The notes under the pieces were generated by a model. The model had not been told where the DNA came from. It saw only the letters and a program-made list of their open reading frames with translations, and made no database searches. Below, piece by piece: positions 15,998 to 24,440 of a stretch of DNA of 64,000 nt (positions are counted from its first letter, which is position 1; each line of letters opens with the position of its first letter). The position numbers and the translations under genes are program-made. Source of the stretch: Planctomycetaceae bacterium. Lineage in GTDB: Bacteria; Planctomycetota; Planctomycetia; Planctomycetales; Planctomycetaceae. Location: assembly GCA_021732995.1 (NCBI GenBank), contig JAKFWA010000118.1:1-64000 (forward strand), in the 5' to 3' direction.

Positions 15998-17365
15998 TCA
16001 GTTGCGGCCGATCACGGACTCGATCAAAGCGTCGAAGCCCGGAGGCAACGGATGATTCAGGATGGCTTGCTTCACGTGCTCCGGAGGCTCGTAGATCTTG
16101 CCGTAGCTCCGGGACGTCACTTTGTTGGCATCAGAGAACTGATGGTTCAGCACAAACTCACCAGGACGACTGTCGTGATTGTTGGCATACCACCACGCGC
16201 AAAAGCGTCGCAGCGAATACCGATCGAACAGACGATAGGTGCGACCAAGCGCATCAGGCTCGCCGCGTTCTGTCAGGCCAGCCAGATCCGCGAGGCGATT
16301 CCATTCATACTCGAAGAGCGGTGAGCTCGCGTTGTAAAACACCGACTCCTGTTGCTCTTGCCGCAGTCGCTGCAGCACGGCTTTCGTTGCGGCGTTTAGA
16401 GGAAACACGGTCGGATGCAGACGTTTGCGGGACGTCTTCTTGGCGCGGTACTTGAGCACCTCGAACTCCGGCAATGCAGTCCAGTCCAATGGCTGCCAAT
16501 CACTCGGCCGCAGCCCGTAATTGACCTCGAACACCACCAACCCAAGCCACCACTCGCCGGGCTTCACATGCATCCCAAGTGGCCATTCTGCGTGTTCCGC
16601 CGCGACCTTAGCGAACTCCAAGACCTGCTCCGGAGTTGGCACCCAGTTCTCGTTGAGCGGTTCATCCAAGGATCGCCAGTACGGCACTTGAAAGATCTCG
16701 TTCATGCCGGCCCGGTTGCCGGTCTCACGAGGTCCTGCAAGCCGGAAGTGTGGCCTGACCTGACGCCAGAGCTTGTTTAACGTCGCGGGCGAATAATCCG
16801 CTTCCAGCCGCTCCTGCATCGACAGCAGGTCGCTATCGACGACCCAGCCGATCGGCGGGTTCTGCACTACCTCTTCACCCACCGGACGCCATTGCAGGCG
16901 ATCGAGGCTGTCTCGATACCAGACCTTCCGGCAACTGAAGACGTTGGCTTCCCAAAAATTTAGCGCATGCCGGTCATCGGCCAGGGTTCGCTTCGCGAGC
17001 TTGCGTTTCTTGCGAGTCTCCAGACAGTGAGCGTTGTAGAACTCGCGGAGCGTCATTTCGCCGATAGGCGTGCACGTGAGGTCACGATAAGGCGCCGGAT
17101 TGCTGATCCGGCGCTCTAACCCCGCCATCTGCCCGACACTCTCGGCGAGGAGTGAGATCTGCTGAGTCAGTTGATCAATTCGACCTTCGATATGCGGGTC
17201 AGGAACCGGCACCAATTTTGACGGTTCCGGACCGCAATCCTCGTCGCCCGGTGCGACGTAGACCTTAGGCGTCCAGGAGGGAGAGAAAGGCGGCTGATCA
17301 TCGTGACGTGGTAACGAACTCATGAGCATCCCGATTGCTAGGAAGAACAAACTCCATGCTGTCAT
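15998..17365 (-). CDS. int: Tyrosine recombinase (phage integrase)
   Basis: 455 residues. The catalytic domain occupies about residues 265-450: box I arginine in FEVNYGLRPSDWQPLDW, the beta-hairpin lysine region KYRAKKTSRKRLHP, box II arginine in RYSLRRFCAWWYANN, and a candidate nucleophile tyrosine in SRSYGKIYEP. The middle (ETRKKRKLAKRTLADDRHAL) is a core-binding domain. The start chosen has GGAG six bases upstream; alternatives are 17380 and 17323. Odd feature: with the chosen start the protein opens with a hydrophobic stretch (WSLFFLAIGMLM), unusual for an integrase, and a start at 17323 would remove it. It presumably catalyses integration at the tRNA-Asp gene 1.2 kb away. Confidence 0.82.
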   Translation of the reverse strand: MTAWSLFFLAIGMLMSSLPRHDDQPPFSPSWTPKVYVAPGDEDCGPEPSKLVPVPDPHIEGRIDQLTQQISLLAESVGQMAGLERRISNPAPYRDLTCTPIGEMTLREFYNAHCLETRKKRKLAKRTLADDRHALNFWEANVFSCRKVWYRDSLDRLQWRPVGEEVVQNPPIGWVVDSDLLSMQERLEADYSPATLNKLWRQVRPHFRLAGPRETGNRAGMNEIFQVPYWRSLDEPLNENWVPTPEQVLEFAKVAAEHAEWPLGMHVKPGEWWLGLVVFEVNYGLRPSDWQPLDWTALPEFEVLKYRAKKTSRKRLHPTVFPLNAATKAVLQRLRQEQQESVFYNASSPLFEYEWNRLADLAGLTERGEPDALGRTYRLFDRYSLRRFCAWWYANNHDSRPGEFVLNHQFSDANKVTSRSYGKIYEPPEHVKQAILNHPLPPGFDALIESVIGRN

Positions 17366-17604
17366 CGTGACGTGCTCCATTGCGTTCCAAGCTGGCCTTC
17401 ATGCTCAGCTCAACATGTCCGTGCGCCTCATGTTTGGACACTGGACAGAAAGTTCAAATTGAAAACAGATGCGCCAGCCCAACTAACAAGTTGAGGAGGC
17501 CGAGCGCTGCATTCAGTAGCAGTAATTCAGTCAGCGATGGGTCGCGTTCGTACATGTCCGGCCCCATCCATGAAGTGCTCGACCGCGTCAAATCTGATTT
17601 GATC

Positions 17605-17668
17605 AAAAAACAAAAAAAGCCCGCCGATCACCAAGTCAGGTTCAATGACTTTTGGCAATCAGCGGGCT
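17605..17668 (-). terminator. Strong intrinsic terminator between repressor and integrase
   Basis: On the minus strand a long stem (AGCCCGC, GAT, CCA and AGTCA segments pairing with TGACT, TGG, ATC and GCGGGCT) ends in TTTTTTTGTTTTTT. It would stop transcripts from the repressor gene before the integrase. Confidence 0.85.
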
Positions 17669-17696
17669 GTCAACGCGTACCGTCAATGAACCTGAC
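17635..17696. promoter_or_regulatory. Pair of GTCAGGTTCA-TGAC dyads, candidate operators
   Basis: GTCAGGTTCAATGAC at 17635-17649 recurs inverted at 17682-17696 with one central mismatch. Each copy is a small dyad with TGAC/GTCA arms. The first also forms the tip of the terminator stem. Two sites next to a repressor gene suggest operators. Confidence 0.45.
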
Positions 17697-17711
17697 GGCG
17701 CGGAATGTATC

Positions 17712-17748
17712 TTTAAGCAACCACACGTCAACCGTTTGGTTGCTTAAA
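17712..17748. promoter_or_regulatory. Perfect 12-bp dyad, candidate operator or recombinase site
   Basis: TTTAAGCAACCA at 17712-17723 and its exact complement TGGTTGCTTAAA at 17737-17748 are separated by 13 bases. The dyad lies just beyond the repressor stop, toward the integrase. There is no T-run suited to termination on the plus strand, so a protein-binding site is more likely. Confidence 0.5.
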
Positions 17749-17763
17749 AATTCAAATGGTCGT

Positions 17764-18042
17764 TTATGGCTGTTGCAGGAGCTCGGCTGCAGGAACGTGG
17801 AAGATGGCGGCGATGTCGTCTATCCAATCCATGCCGCTGGCCTCACTGGCCTTGCCTGATTCTAGGAGAGCGATCTTCGTCCGGATGGATCCTGAGTCGA
17901 CTCGACGTCGCTCGGCGATCTGTTCGGCGAGCCAGTGCTGAGTCTGCTTCGCGTCGATCCGCAGTCTCTTGCAGTGAAAGCCGACCAGTTGAGACGCGTT
18001 CGCCGAAGCGGGCGGTGCGGTAAGTGTGCTCATGCGTGGCAT
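17764..18042 (-). CDS. Xre/Cro-CI family repressor-like protein
   Basis: 92 residues. Residues about 20-85 fit a helix-turn-helix 3 domain: LVGFHCKRLRIDAKQTQHWL, then AEQIAERRRV, then IRTKIALLESGKAS and WIDDIAAIFHVPAAELL, the last being the usual closing helix of this family. An alternative ATG at 18033 is possible. It is followed by a strong terminator and palindromic sites and lies near the integrase, the usual place of a lysogeny regulator. Only the DNA-binding domain is present, as in Cro-type proteins. Confidence 0.72.
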   Translation of the reverse strand: MPRMSTLTAPPASANASQLVGFHCKRLRIDAKQTQHWLAEQIAERRRVDSGSIRTKIALLESGKASEASGMDWIDDIAAIFHVPAAELLQQP

Positions 18043-18065
18043 GTTACTTCGCCTTCTGTTCTTCG

Positions 18066-18440
18066 TCAGCCATTTCGTACTTCTGAACCTTCGCCCTGCT
18101 CACCAAGCTCCTTCTTCTTTCGTGCGATGAGCACTTCGAGGTCGCGGTCAGTGGTGTCGTTGGGAAATGGAATTTGCAGTCGTATGGCTTCAGCGACCAG
18201 GTCTGGATTGGCCCGCGTTGAATGGCGCAGTGCGGTCAATCGAACTCGCTCAAGAGGATCGAGATTTACGGCCTCGGGAGAGTCCAAGACATTGCGATGA
18301 GGTGTGGCCGAATCTGCCGCAGCGCTCACGGACTGGAGGTACGCCGGCACAACTTCGCCGGGCTTAGGTTTGCGAGCGGCCTCTTCGCGTTCGCGTTGTT
18401 CGCGCTCCGCTTGGCGAGCGGCGTCATCCTGATCGGCCAT
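18066..18440 (-). CDS. Small charged unknown protein at the element edge
   Basis: 124 residues. The N-terminus is an Arg/Glu-rich helix (AERQ-type run DDAARQAEREQREREEAARK), and the remainder is soluble (PEAVNLDPLERVRLTALRHS, then RDLEVLIARKKKELG). It is the gene closest to the tRNA-Asp and begins 29 bases beyond the tRNA terminator hairpin. Function unknown. Confidence 0.62.
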   Translation of the reverse strand: MADQDDAARQAEREQREREEAARKPKPGEVVPAYLQSVSAAADSATPHRNVLDSPEAVNLDPLERVRLTALRHSTRANPDLVAEAIRLQIPFPNDTTDRDLEVLIARKKKELGEQGEGSEVRNG

Positions 18441-18460
18441 CGTGGTCGCCCCCGATCTAC

Positions 18461-18505
18461 AAAAACGACTGAAGAGCGCCGAACACTGTGTCCGGCGCTC
18501 TTCAG
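18461..18505 (-). terminator. Terminator downstream of tRNA-Asp
   Basis: Minus-strand stem CTGAAGAGCGCCG / CGGCGCTCTTCAG (18469-18505) closing on ACAC/GTGT, followed by TCGTTTTTG. If the element joins at the tRNA 3' end, this terminator lies on the element side. Confidence 0.85.
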
Positions 18506-18540
18506 GATTCGCTTGGCCCTAATTTCTAGGGCTTTCAAAC

Positions 18541-18613
18541 GAGCTCGACGGGGCTCGAACCCGCAACCTCCGGATCGACAGTCCGGCGCTCTAACCAATT
18601 GAGCTACGAGCCC
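18541..18613 (-). tRNA. tRNA-Asp (anticodon GTC)
   Basis: Full cloverleaf on the minus strand: acceptor GGGCTCG pairs with CGAGCTC (one G-T pair), D arm AGCTCAATTGGTTAGAGC, anticodon stem CCGGA/TCCGG with loop CTGTCGA (GTC, Asp), T arm GGGTTCGAGCCCC with one mismatch position. No encoded CCA. Its 3' end faces the integrase and phage genes, so it is the probable attachment site of the element. Confidence 0.95.
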
Positions 18614-18654
18614 TTAAGTTCAGCCACTCAGTCGCGGCTGGCTTAGGCGGGCGA

Positions 18655-18682
18655 ATTCTAGCTAGGGTCGAATGAGCGTCAA
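18655..18682 (-). promoter_or_regulatory. Sigma-70-type promoter of tRNA-Asp
   Basis: Minus strand: -35 TTGACG (18677-18682), 16-base spacer, -10 TAGAAT (18655-18660), about 41 bases before the tRNA 5' end. Confidence 0.75.
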
Positions 18683-18872
18683 TAGTGTCGGCAGACACGA
18701 CTCGGGCCGTTGAGAGAAAATTGACATCCTGAGACTCTCAAGCGGTCGGCTCTGCACATTCTGACAACGCGGCACTCCAAACGGTGCACAGATTTTGGGA
18801 AAAACTGAATTCAACGGCTTTGTGTCGCGCCCCCGCTGGAAACGGGACCGTCAGACTACAGCCGATTCGAGA

Positions 18873-19964
18873 TTACGGGTTCACCAGGAAGTGGCAGATG
18901 TCGCCGTCCTGCATGACGTAGGTTTTGCCTTCGACTCGCAGCTTGCCGGCGGATCGAATGTCTTTTTCCGTTTTGAACGCCTCAAGGTCTTCCAGCGAAT
19001 AGATTTCCGCTCGGATGAAACCTTTCTCGAAGTCGGTATGGATCACACCCGCCGCTTGAGGAGCTAAAGCTCCGACCGGGACTGTCCAGGCACGGATTTC
19101 GATTTCGCCTGCTGTGAAGAAGCTCTGCACTCCTAGCACGCGATAAGCCTCGCGAGCGAGAACGGCCAGAGCCGGTTCGGCCAAGCCGGATGACGCCAGC
19201 ATTTCGGCTCGGTCGGCTTCGTCAAGTTCTGCGATTTCCGCTTCCAGTTTGGCACAGACCGGGACAACGCCCGCGCCGACCTTTTGGGCGTACTCGCGAA
19301 CCTGCTGCACCAACGGGTGCTTACCTTCCAGATCGGTTTCGTCGACGTTGGCGACGTACAGCACCTTCTTCGCAGTCATCAGCCCGAAACTGTTGACGAT
19401 CTTTTGTTCATCTGCGTCGAACTCCAGCTTGCGCAGCGGTTGATCGGCTTGCAGTTGAGCCAGGCATTTCTTGATGACTTCAACACGCGCCTTCGCTTCC
19501 TTGTCGTTGCCGCGCGCGGATCGCTCAGCCTTGCCGAGCGACGAATCCAGCGTTTGCAGGTCGGCCAGCATGAGTTCGATTTCGATCGTTTCGATGTCCG
19601 AAACCGGGTTCACTTTGCCAGCGACGTGAATCACGTCCGGATCGTCGAAGCACCGCACGACCTGCAGAATCGCGTCCACTTCGCGGATGTGGCTCAGGAA
19701 CTTGTTGCCCAAGCCCTGCCCTTCGCTGGCTCCCTTCACGATGCCTGCGATGTCCACCAGCTTCAACGCGGCGGGCACAATGCGGTTCGTCTTCACCAGC
19801 TTGTGGATCCGATCCAGGCGGCTGTCCGGGACACTGACGACGCCTTCATTCGGCTCGATGGTGCAGAACGGATAGTTCGCACTCTGGGCCTGCTTGGAAC
19901 TCGTCAGAGCATTGAACAACGTGCTTTTGCCGACGTTCGGCAAACCAACAATTCCGGCTTCCAT
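18873..19964 (-). CDS. ychF: Ribosome-binding ATPase YchF (Obg family)
   Basis: 363 residues, the normal length for YchF/OLA1. G1 motif [18 protein letters not shown] opens the protein, followed by [13 protein letters not shown] (G2 region), [20 protein letters not shown] (G3), and VANVDETD in place of the NKxD of true GTPases, which marks the ATP-preferring YchF group. The C-terminal TGS-like domain includes [14 protein letters not shown] and [15 protein letters not shown]. It is a near-universal housekeeping gene on the host side of the tRNA. Single gene, no evident operon. Confidence 0.97.
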   Translation of the reverse strand: MEAGIVGLPNVGKSTLFNALTSSKQAQSANYPFCTIEPNEGVVSVPDSRLDRIHKLVKTNRIVPAALKLVDIAGIVKGASEGQGLGNKFLSHIREVDAILQVVRCFDDPDVIHVAGKVNPVSDIETIEIELMLADLQTLDSSLGKAERSARGNDKEAKARVEVIKKCLAQLQADQPLRKLEFDADEQKIVNSFGLMTAKKVLYVANVDETDLEGKHPLVQQVREYAQKVGAGVVPVCAKLEAEIAELDEADRAEMLASSGLAEPALAVLAREAYRVLGVQSFFTAGEIEIRAWTVPVGALAPQAAGVIHTDFEKGFIRAEIYSLEDLEAFKTEKDIRSAGKLRVEGKTYVMQDGDICHFLVNP

Positions 19965-20087
19965 AATGCCGCTACTACCTTCGTGAAGACCGCTTTACCA
20001 ATAGCCTCGCCCGTCACGCGACGAACGAAGGGGGCGTCTGATATCAGACCTGCCTCAAATTGGCACGCCCAAGGCCGGTTTGAAGTC

Positions 20088-20675
20088 TCAAATCTCGGGA
20101 TTCCAAGGCACCAGCTGAGCACTTTCGTCGCGCAGGTTGATCCATTCAATCCTCGGCAACCTCGGCAGCAATTGCGGAAAATGCTCGTCGACGGCGTCCG
20201 CGGCGTCGCTGGACGGCACGGCGACCGATTTCGCCAGAATCAACCTTTGAGCCGGCCAGCACACCGTCAGCCAGCCGGCGATGGAATCCGTTGTGACGGT
20301 CCAGTCGCGGGGCAATTCGGCACCGCGTTCGCGTTCAAAGAATTCCAGCCAGGGTCGAGGTTCCAGAATCGGCACCTGATCTGATTGCCACCCGGCTTCT
20401 GCATGCGTTCTGGTACGAACCACATCAGCATTGGGTAACAACTGCGAGAGCAGCCGTGCGGTCAGACTGAGCGAATCAATCGCCAGCCAGTGGCTGCGTT
20501 CTGGCCCCAGAGCGTGTAGCTGGTCCCACTCGCGCACCACATCCGCCGCCGGACCGCCACCGGCAACCAGCAGCACTCGTTCGCCTTCCAGACAGTGAAG
20601 AAGCCGCTGCAGTCGCTCCCCCAGGTCGGGCAGCGACAGCAAACTTCCTCCGACTTTGATCACCGTCACCGACAT
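20088..20675 (-). CDS. Amino-acid-kinase family protein, MfnE-like
   Basis: 195 residues from ATG 20675 (a GTG at 20690 is less likely). Opens with VTVIKVGGSLLSLPDLGERL, the phosphate-binding strand-loop of the aspartate/glutamate/uridylate kinase superfamily, then VLLVAGGGPAADVVREWDQL and TVTTDSIAGWLTVCWPAQRL. It is shorter than aspartokinase or NAGK and matches the small kinases of the tetrahydromethanopterin C1 gene set in planctomycetes and methylotrophs, whose archaeal relative MfnE phosphorylates 5-(aminomethyl)-3-furanmethanol phosphate in methanofuran synthesis. The superfamily is clear; the MfnE role is inference. Confidence 0.7.
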   Translation of the reverse strand: MSVTVIKVGGSLLSLPDLGERLQRLLHCLEGERVLLVAGGGPAADVVREWDQLHALGPERSHWLAIDSLSLTARLLSQLLPNADVVRTRTHAEAGWQSDQVPILEPRPWLEFFERERGAELPRDWTVTTDSIAGWLTVCWPAQRLILAKSVAVPSSDAADAVDEHFPQLLPRLPRIEWINLRDESAQLVPWNPEI

Positions 20676-20770
20676 GGCAGTTTGACTCACAGACGCGACA
20701 AATCCGGTTGAGCAGCTCAGAATCGCACCCTCATCCAGCGGCTCGATTCACTCTCTTAATGGACCTCGCG

Positions 20771-21907
20771 ATGAAGATCACCCGACTTGATGTCATTCCT
20801 CTGACCGGCGACACCGTGGACGGTGGCTGGCCTCAAGGGCACGAGCCCGAAGAAAACCTGCACACGCTCGTCGAGGTTCACACGGACGAAGGTCTCAGCG
20901 GTGTTGGAAGCTGCTTCACGTCCGGCAAACTCATTGAAGGCGCGTCGCAGTTGCTGTGGCCTCTGCTGAAGGGAGAGTCTGGCATCGAGCCCGAGCGAGT
21001 CAGCGAGAAGCTGCGGCAGTCGTCGTTCTGGCAAGGTCGCGGCGGTTCGGTCGAGCACGCGATCTCGGGCATCGACATCGCTCTGTGGGACATTATGGGC
21101 CAAGCCTGCAACCAACCTGTCTCGCGGCTGCTGGGCGGCAATTACCGCACGCGCATCAAGCCGTACGGGTCGATTCTGTTCGAAGAACCAGATGCCTTGC
21201 GGGCCAAGCTGGAAGCCACCGTCAGTCGCGGCTTCAAGTCCATCAAAATGGGCTGGCGTCCGTTCGGACGGCGCGATCGCAAGTTTGATGAACTGCTCAT
21301 CAAGACCGCCCGTCAAACCGTCGGTGAAAAAGTCGAGCTGATGGTCGATGCAGGCGGCAGCGAACAGTTTTGGCCGCACGGTCTGAACTGGGCTCGCGAA
21401 ACGGCCAAGATGCTGTCGCACTACGACATCACGTGGTTTGAAGAAGCCCTGCCGCCCGACGACATCGAGGGCTACATCGAACTCACAAAGCAGTCGCCTG
21501 TCCCAATCGCGACGGGGGAAGTGCTGACGCGCCGGCAGTCGTTCATTCCGTGGATTGAACGCCGCGCCGTGGACATCATCCAGCCGGATAGCACCAAGAA
21601 CGGTGGCTTGAGCGAATCACGTCGCATCGCCTGGATGGCGTTCGACCACAACGTGCAGATGGTCACTCACGGCTGGAACACGGCCATCGGTGTTGCCGCC
21701 GACCTGCAGCTCGCTGCCGCCATGCCCGTTGCCAGATATGTTGAATACCTCACCCCATGTGCGTACATCGAAGAACTGATCGAGGAAAAATTCGTCATCG
21801 ACTCCGAAGGCTATCTTGAGATCCCCCAACGCCCCGGTATCGGAGTCCATCTCGACCGCGACAAGATGAAGATTTTTGGTAAGGAGAGGATCACGTTTCG
21901 CCTGTGA
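20771..21907 (+). CDS. Mandelate racemase/muconate lactonizing-type dehydratase (enolase superfamily)
   Basis: 378 residues from MKITRLDVIPLTGDT; in-frame starts at 20708 and 20759 lack support. Enolase-superfamily landmarks occur in order: N-terminal capping domain with GGSVEHAISGIDIALWDIMG, the GFKSIKMGW lysine strand, metal ligands in ELMVDAGG, WFEEALPP and IATGEVL, and a late VTHGWNT histidine. The pattern (histidine base, D-E-E ligands) suggests a sugar-acid dehydratase of the galactonate/rhamnonate type. Planctomycetes carry many such enzymes for degrading algal sugars; substrate cannot be read here. Confidence 0.82.
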   Translation: MKITRLDVIPLTGDTVDGGWPQGHEPEENLHTLVEVHTDEGLSGVGSCFTSGKLIEGASQLLWPLLKGESGIEPERVSEKLRQSSFWQGRGGSVEHAISGIDIALWDIMGQACNQPVSRLLGGNYRTRIKPYGSILFEEPDALRAKLEATVSRGFKSIKMGWRPFGRRDRKFDELLIKTARQTVGEKVELMVDAGGSEQFWPHGLNWARETAKMLSHYDITWFEEALPPDDIEGYIELTKQSPVPIATGEVLTRRQSFIPWIERRAVDIIQPDSTKNGGLSESRRIAWMAFDHNVQMVTHGWNTAIGVAADLQLAAAMPVARYVEYLTPCAYIEELIEEKFVIDSEGYLEIPQRPGIGVHLDRDKMKIFGKERITFRL

Positions 21908-21931
21908 CGATGTTCTTCGATCAAGATTTTC

Positions 21932-22029
21932 AGCCACGGATTGAACACAGATGAAACGCGGATAAGGAAGGCTTTAAAAGTCATTCAATTGACCTTTATC
22001 CGTGTTCCATCTGTGTTTCATCCGTGGCT
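21932..22029. repeat. 98-bp inverted-repeat element between convergent genes
   Basis: The left end AGCCACGGATTGAACACAGATG and the right end CATCTGTGTTTCATCCGTGGCT (written in parts) are near-perfect complements; inner arms (GCGGATAAGG and CCTTTATCCG) also pair. The whole block is a hairpin with arms of about 36 bp that fills the gap between two convergent genes. It may terminate both. Confidence 0.75.
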
Positions 22030-22031
22030 CT

Positions 22032-24440
22032 TCAGTCTGATGCTTTGCGTACTTTCCGCTGGCGAGGTTCTGGTACTTTGGCCGCGATCTCGTCCAGTTC
22101 TTTGGCGAGTTGTGTCGCTGAGTCGCGGACGTTTTCGTGGACGTGCTTGATGAGCAGGTTTAAACGCTCGCGATTTTTCTGCGTCGGAAAGAGTCGTACT
22201 GCAGCGACAGCCCATCGTTGCTCCCGTTCGTCGGACGACTCGGCAAGGCTTTGCACATACGGCTGATCGCGGTCGGCCTTGAATGCGTCAGTCATGATCG
22301 CAATCTGAGTCCCCACGTCGGACGGATGACCACTGATCCGGTCGATGATTTCTTCACCGGCACGTTGTGGGCGGTTGGCCTTCGCCAGGTCCCTCTGGAG
22401 CCGCTCCAGCTCGTGCTTCATGTTGGTCTGGCGCTGACCTTTGAGCTGATCCATTCGCTCGCTGGTCTTTGCCACGAGTTGTTCCAGAACTTGCTGACGT
22501 TTGTCGCTCGGAATCTTAGGAATCAACTCGTGCCAACCGTGGTCGAAGTGTGGCTCCTTGCGACCGACCAGCCAGGCGTCGACATACATCTGCGCCGTCG
22601 TGTTGGGCTCGATACGCAGCAAGTACCTCCACTGCTCAGCGGTGGGTTCATGACTGTCGCCAGCATTCGCCCCTCGGCGGATGGCATCTCGGAAAAATGG
22701 CCAGACTTGAACAGCCAAGCTGTTCGGCAAATGAGGATCGTCGAGGAACACAAACTCCAGTTCGCTCGATCCGCCATGACGACGCAACTGGCGACAGATC
22801 TCTTCGGCATGTTGCAATAGATCCCTGGAATGTTCGGCGCGCCAACGCTTCGCAACCGGGTCATCCAGCTTGCTGAGCTGTTGCAGTCGCTCACTGGCTT
22901 CATAGTTCTGGACAAACGGCACATGACGAGGTGCATCCGACGCATAGATGCCCGAGTTCGACAACCGCGCCGCCAGGTTTCCACCGAGGTAGGACGACCA
23001 AAAGTCCGAGATCTCATAGTAAGTATGATAGCGCGCCAGCTCGGGAATCAGACGATCTTCCAGGACGTTGTCATCGTACGGCATTTCCGCATCGAGCCGT
23101 CGATCAAGTCGATGAACCAGATGTGCCAAAGCGAAGTCGCTGGGCTGCAATTGCAGGCGTTTTGGTTTCCAACCTGGCCGCGTTCCGAACTGAGGCACTC
23201 CGAACCGCGAACGATTCCAGTGATCTCCGACTTGCGCCCAACCAAGGCTTCGCAGTCGCGCGACGGCAGCATCGGCCACCGTGTGGGCATCGACCAGTTT
23301 CGCCAGTTGTTCGACAGCTCGGCCGGCAGGACTGTCCGTCGCGTACGAACTCTGCTCGTTAGCCTGCGCTGCGATCGTCTGAAACTTCTGCCAGGCCTCA
23401 GCGGCAGATTTCACGTCGTCGAGCGCGTATTCACGAGCTGCCATCCGATCCAGCAAACCCAGCAGTTGCGGCTCGTGTTCGGCAAGATCCAACAGCATGT
23501 TGCGGAGCGCCGGTCCGTAGCTGGCGACGGTCGTTTCCCAGTCCGGTCCGACTTCGTAGTCTCGCAGCCGGGCATGGTCGATAATCCGTCGAAACACTGC
23601 CTCGCGTTTCTTAAACTGCACATCGAGCGACAGCGTCGCCGGATACCAACTGCGTCCCTGAAACGTGCCACCACCACCACTTGATCCGCGGTTGCGTCCC
23701 ACATCCGTTCCATCCAGCTCGGTGCGAAAAAACACCCGCAGCTTGTCGCTCTCACCAGAACCCGGTCTCGGACTGACATGCAACGGATGCTGCGACCAGG
23801 TTGAGGGCTCATAACCGTCTTCGTTCCGGTCGAGCGGTGCAGACTCCCAGGCGGGCAATGCCTGCAACGCTCCAATGGTCGTATGAATTGGCGATTGGCC
23901 GAGGTACACGCCGTTCGCCAGAATGTCGACGTGATCGGTTTGATCTCCGAGATCAATGATGACCGGGCACTGGTCGATGTCTCCTTCGGCTTTGATGTCC
24001 CGTGTAGCGGCGAACAATCCTACCTCGCCGCCGAACAGCAAGGTCACATGCCAGGCCACCAGCCACATGATCGCTGCCACCGTTCGCCACCAGCACAGCA
24101 GCATGGCCACACCAACGGCGGCAGCATGTGCGGCAAGAATCAGGAGCACGCGATCGCGTTGCTGATCCGTCGGCTCCCAGCCGTTCTGAAGTAGCTGCAC
24201 CGCTTCCGACGTCGCGAGCAACGCCATGCCACCCAATGCACCGAGCAAGAGCGATTCGGCCCAACGCGCGGTCCGACTCGGCCTCGGGGCGGGGTGAGGC
24301 AAGAAGCTCTCAATCGGTCGGCCACCACCGGCGAACCAGCGATACGACCACCGAAACGCTGCCCAGAGCAACAACGGAACTCCAATGTAGGAGCCAATGA
24401 TCATGGCGTATGACAGCACCAGTTGAGCGGTCGCGTTCAT
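22032..24440 (-). CDS. Large membrane protein of an ABC-transporter operon
   Basis: 802 residues from the ATG at 24440, which overlaps the stop of the permease gene (ATGA); the open frame upstream of it is a shadow. Four N-terminal membrane helices: YAMIIGSYIGVPLLLWAAF, the SLLLGALGGMALLATSEAV region, LLILAAHAAAVGVAMLLCWW and AAIMWLVAWHVTLLF. A PEGA-like segment follows (HVDILANGVYLGQSPIHTT). The remainder is soluble, helical and HEAT-like, with Trp-containing motifs and a basic C-terminus (PEPRQRKVRKASD). Coupled translation with permease and ATPase suggests it is a transporter partner or regulator; the family is not recognised. Confidence 0.75.
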   Translation of the reverse strand: MNATAQLVLSYAMIIGSYIGVPLLLWAAFRWSYRWFAGGGRPIESFLPHPAPRPSRTARWAESLLLGALGGMALLATSEAVQLLQNGWEPTDQQRDRVLLILAAHAAAVGVAMLLCWWRTVAAIMWLVAWHVTLLFGGEVGLFAATRDIKAEGDIDQCPVIIDLGDQTDHVDILANGVYLGQSPIHTTIGALQALPAWESAPLDRNEDGYEPSTWSQHPLHVSPRPGSGESDKLRVFFRTELDGTDVGRNRGSSGGGGTFQGRSWYPATLSLDVQFKKREAVFRRIIDHARLRDYEVGPDWETTVASYGPALRNMLLDLAEHEPQLLGLLDRMAAREYALDDVKSAAEAWQKFQTIAAQANEQSSYATDSPAGRAVEQLAKLVDAHTVADAAVARLRSLGWAQVGDHWNRSRFGVPQFGTRPGWKPKRLQLQPSDFALAHLVHRLDRRLDAEMPYDDNVLEDRLIPELARYHTYYEISDFWSSYLGGNLAARLSNSGIYASDAPRHVPFVQNYEASERLQQLSKLDDPVAKRWRAEHSRDLLQHAEEICRQLRRHGGSSELEFVFLDDPHLPNSLAVQVWPFFRDAIRRGANAGDSHEPTAEQWRYLLRIEPNTTAQMYVDAWLVGRKEPHFDHGWHELIPKIPSDKRQQVLEQLVAKTSERMDQLKGQRQTNMKHELERLQRDLAKANRPQRAGEEIIDRISGHPSDVGTQIAIMTDAFKADRDQPYVQSLAESSDEREQRWAVAAVRLFPTQKNRERLNLLIKHVHENVRDSATQLAKELDEIAAKVPEPRQRKVRKASD

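Noticed and set aside
1-18540. Complete prophage
   Set aside because: No terminase, portal, capsid, lysis genes or left attachment site are in the window; only the right part can be described.
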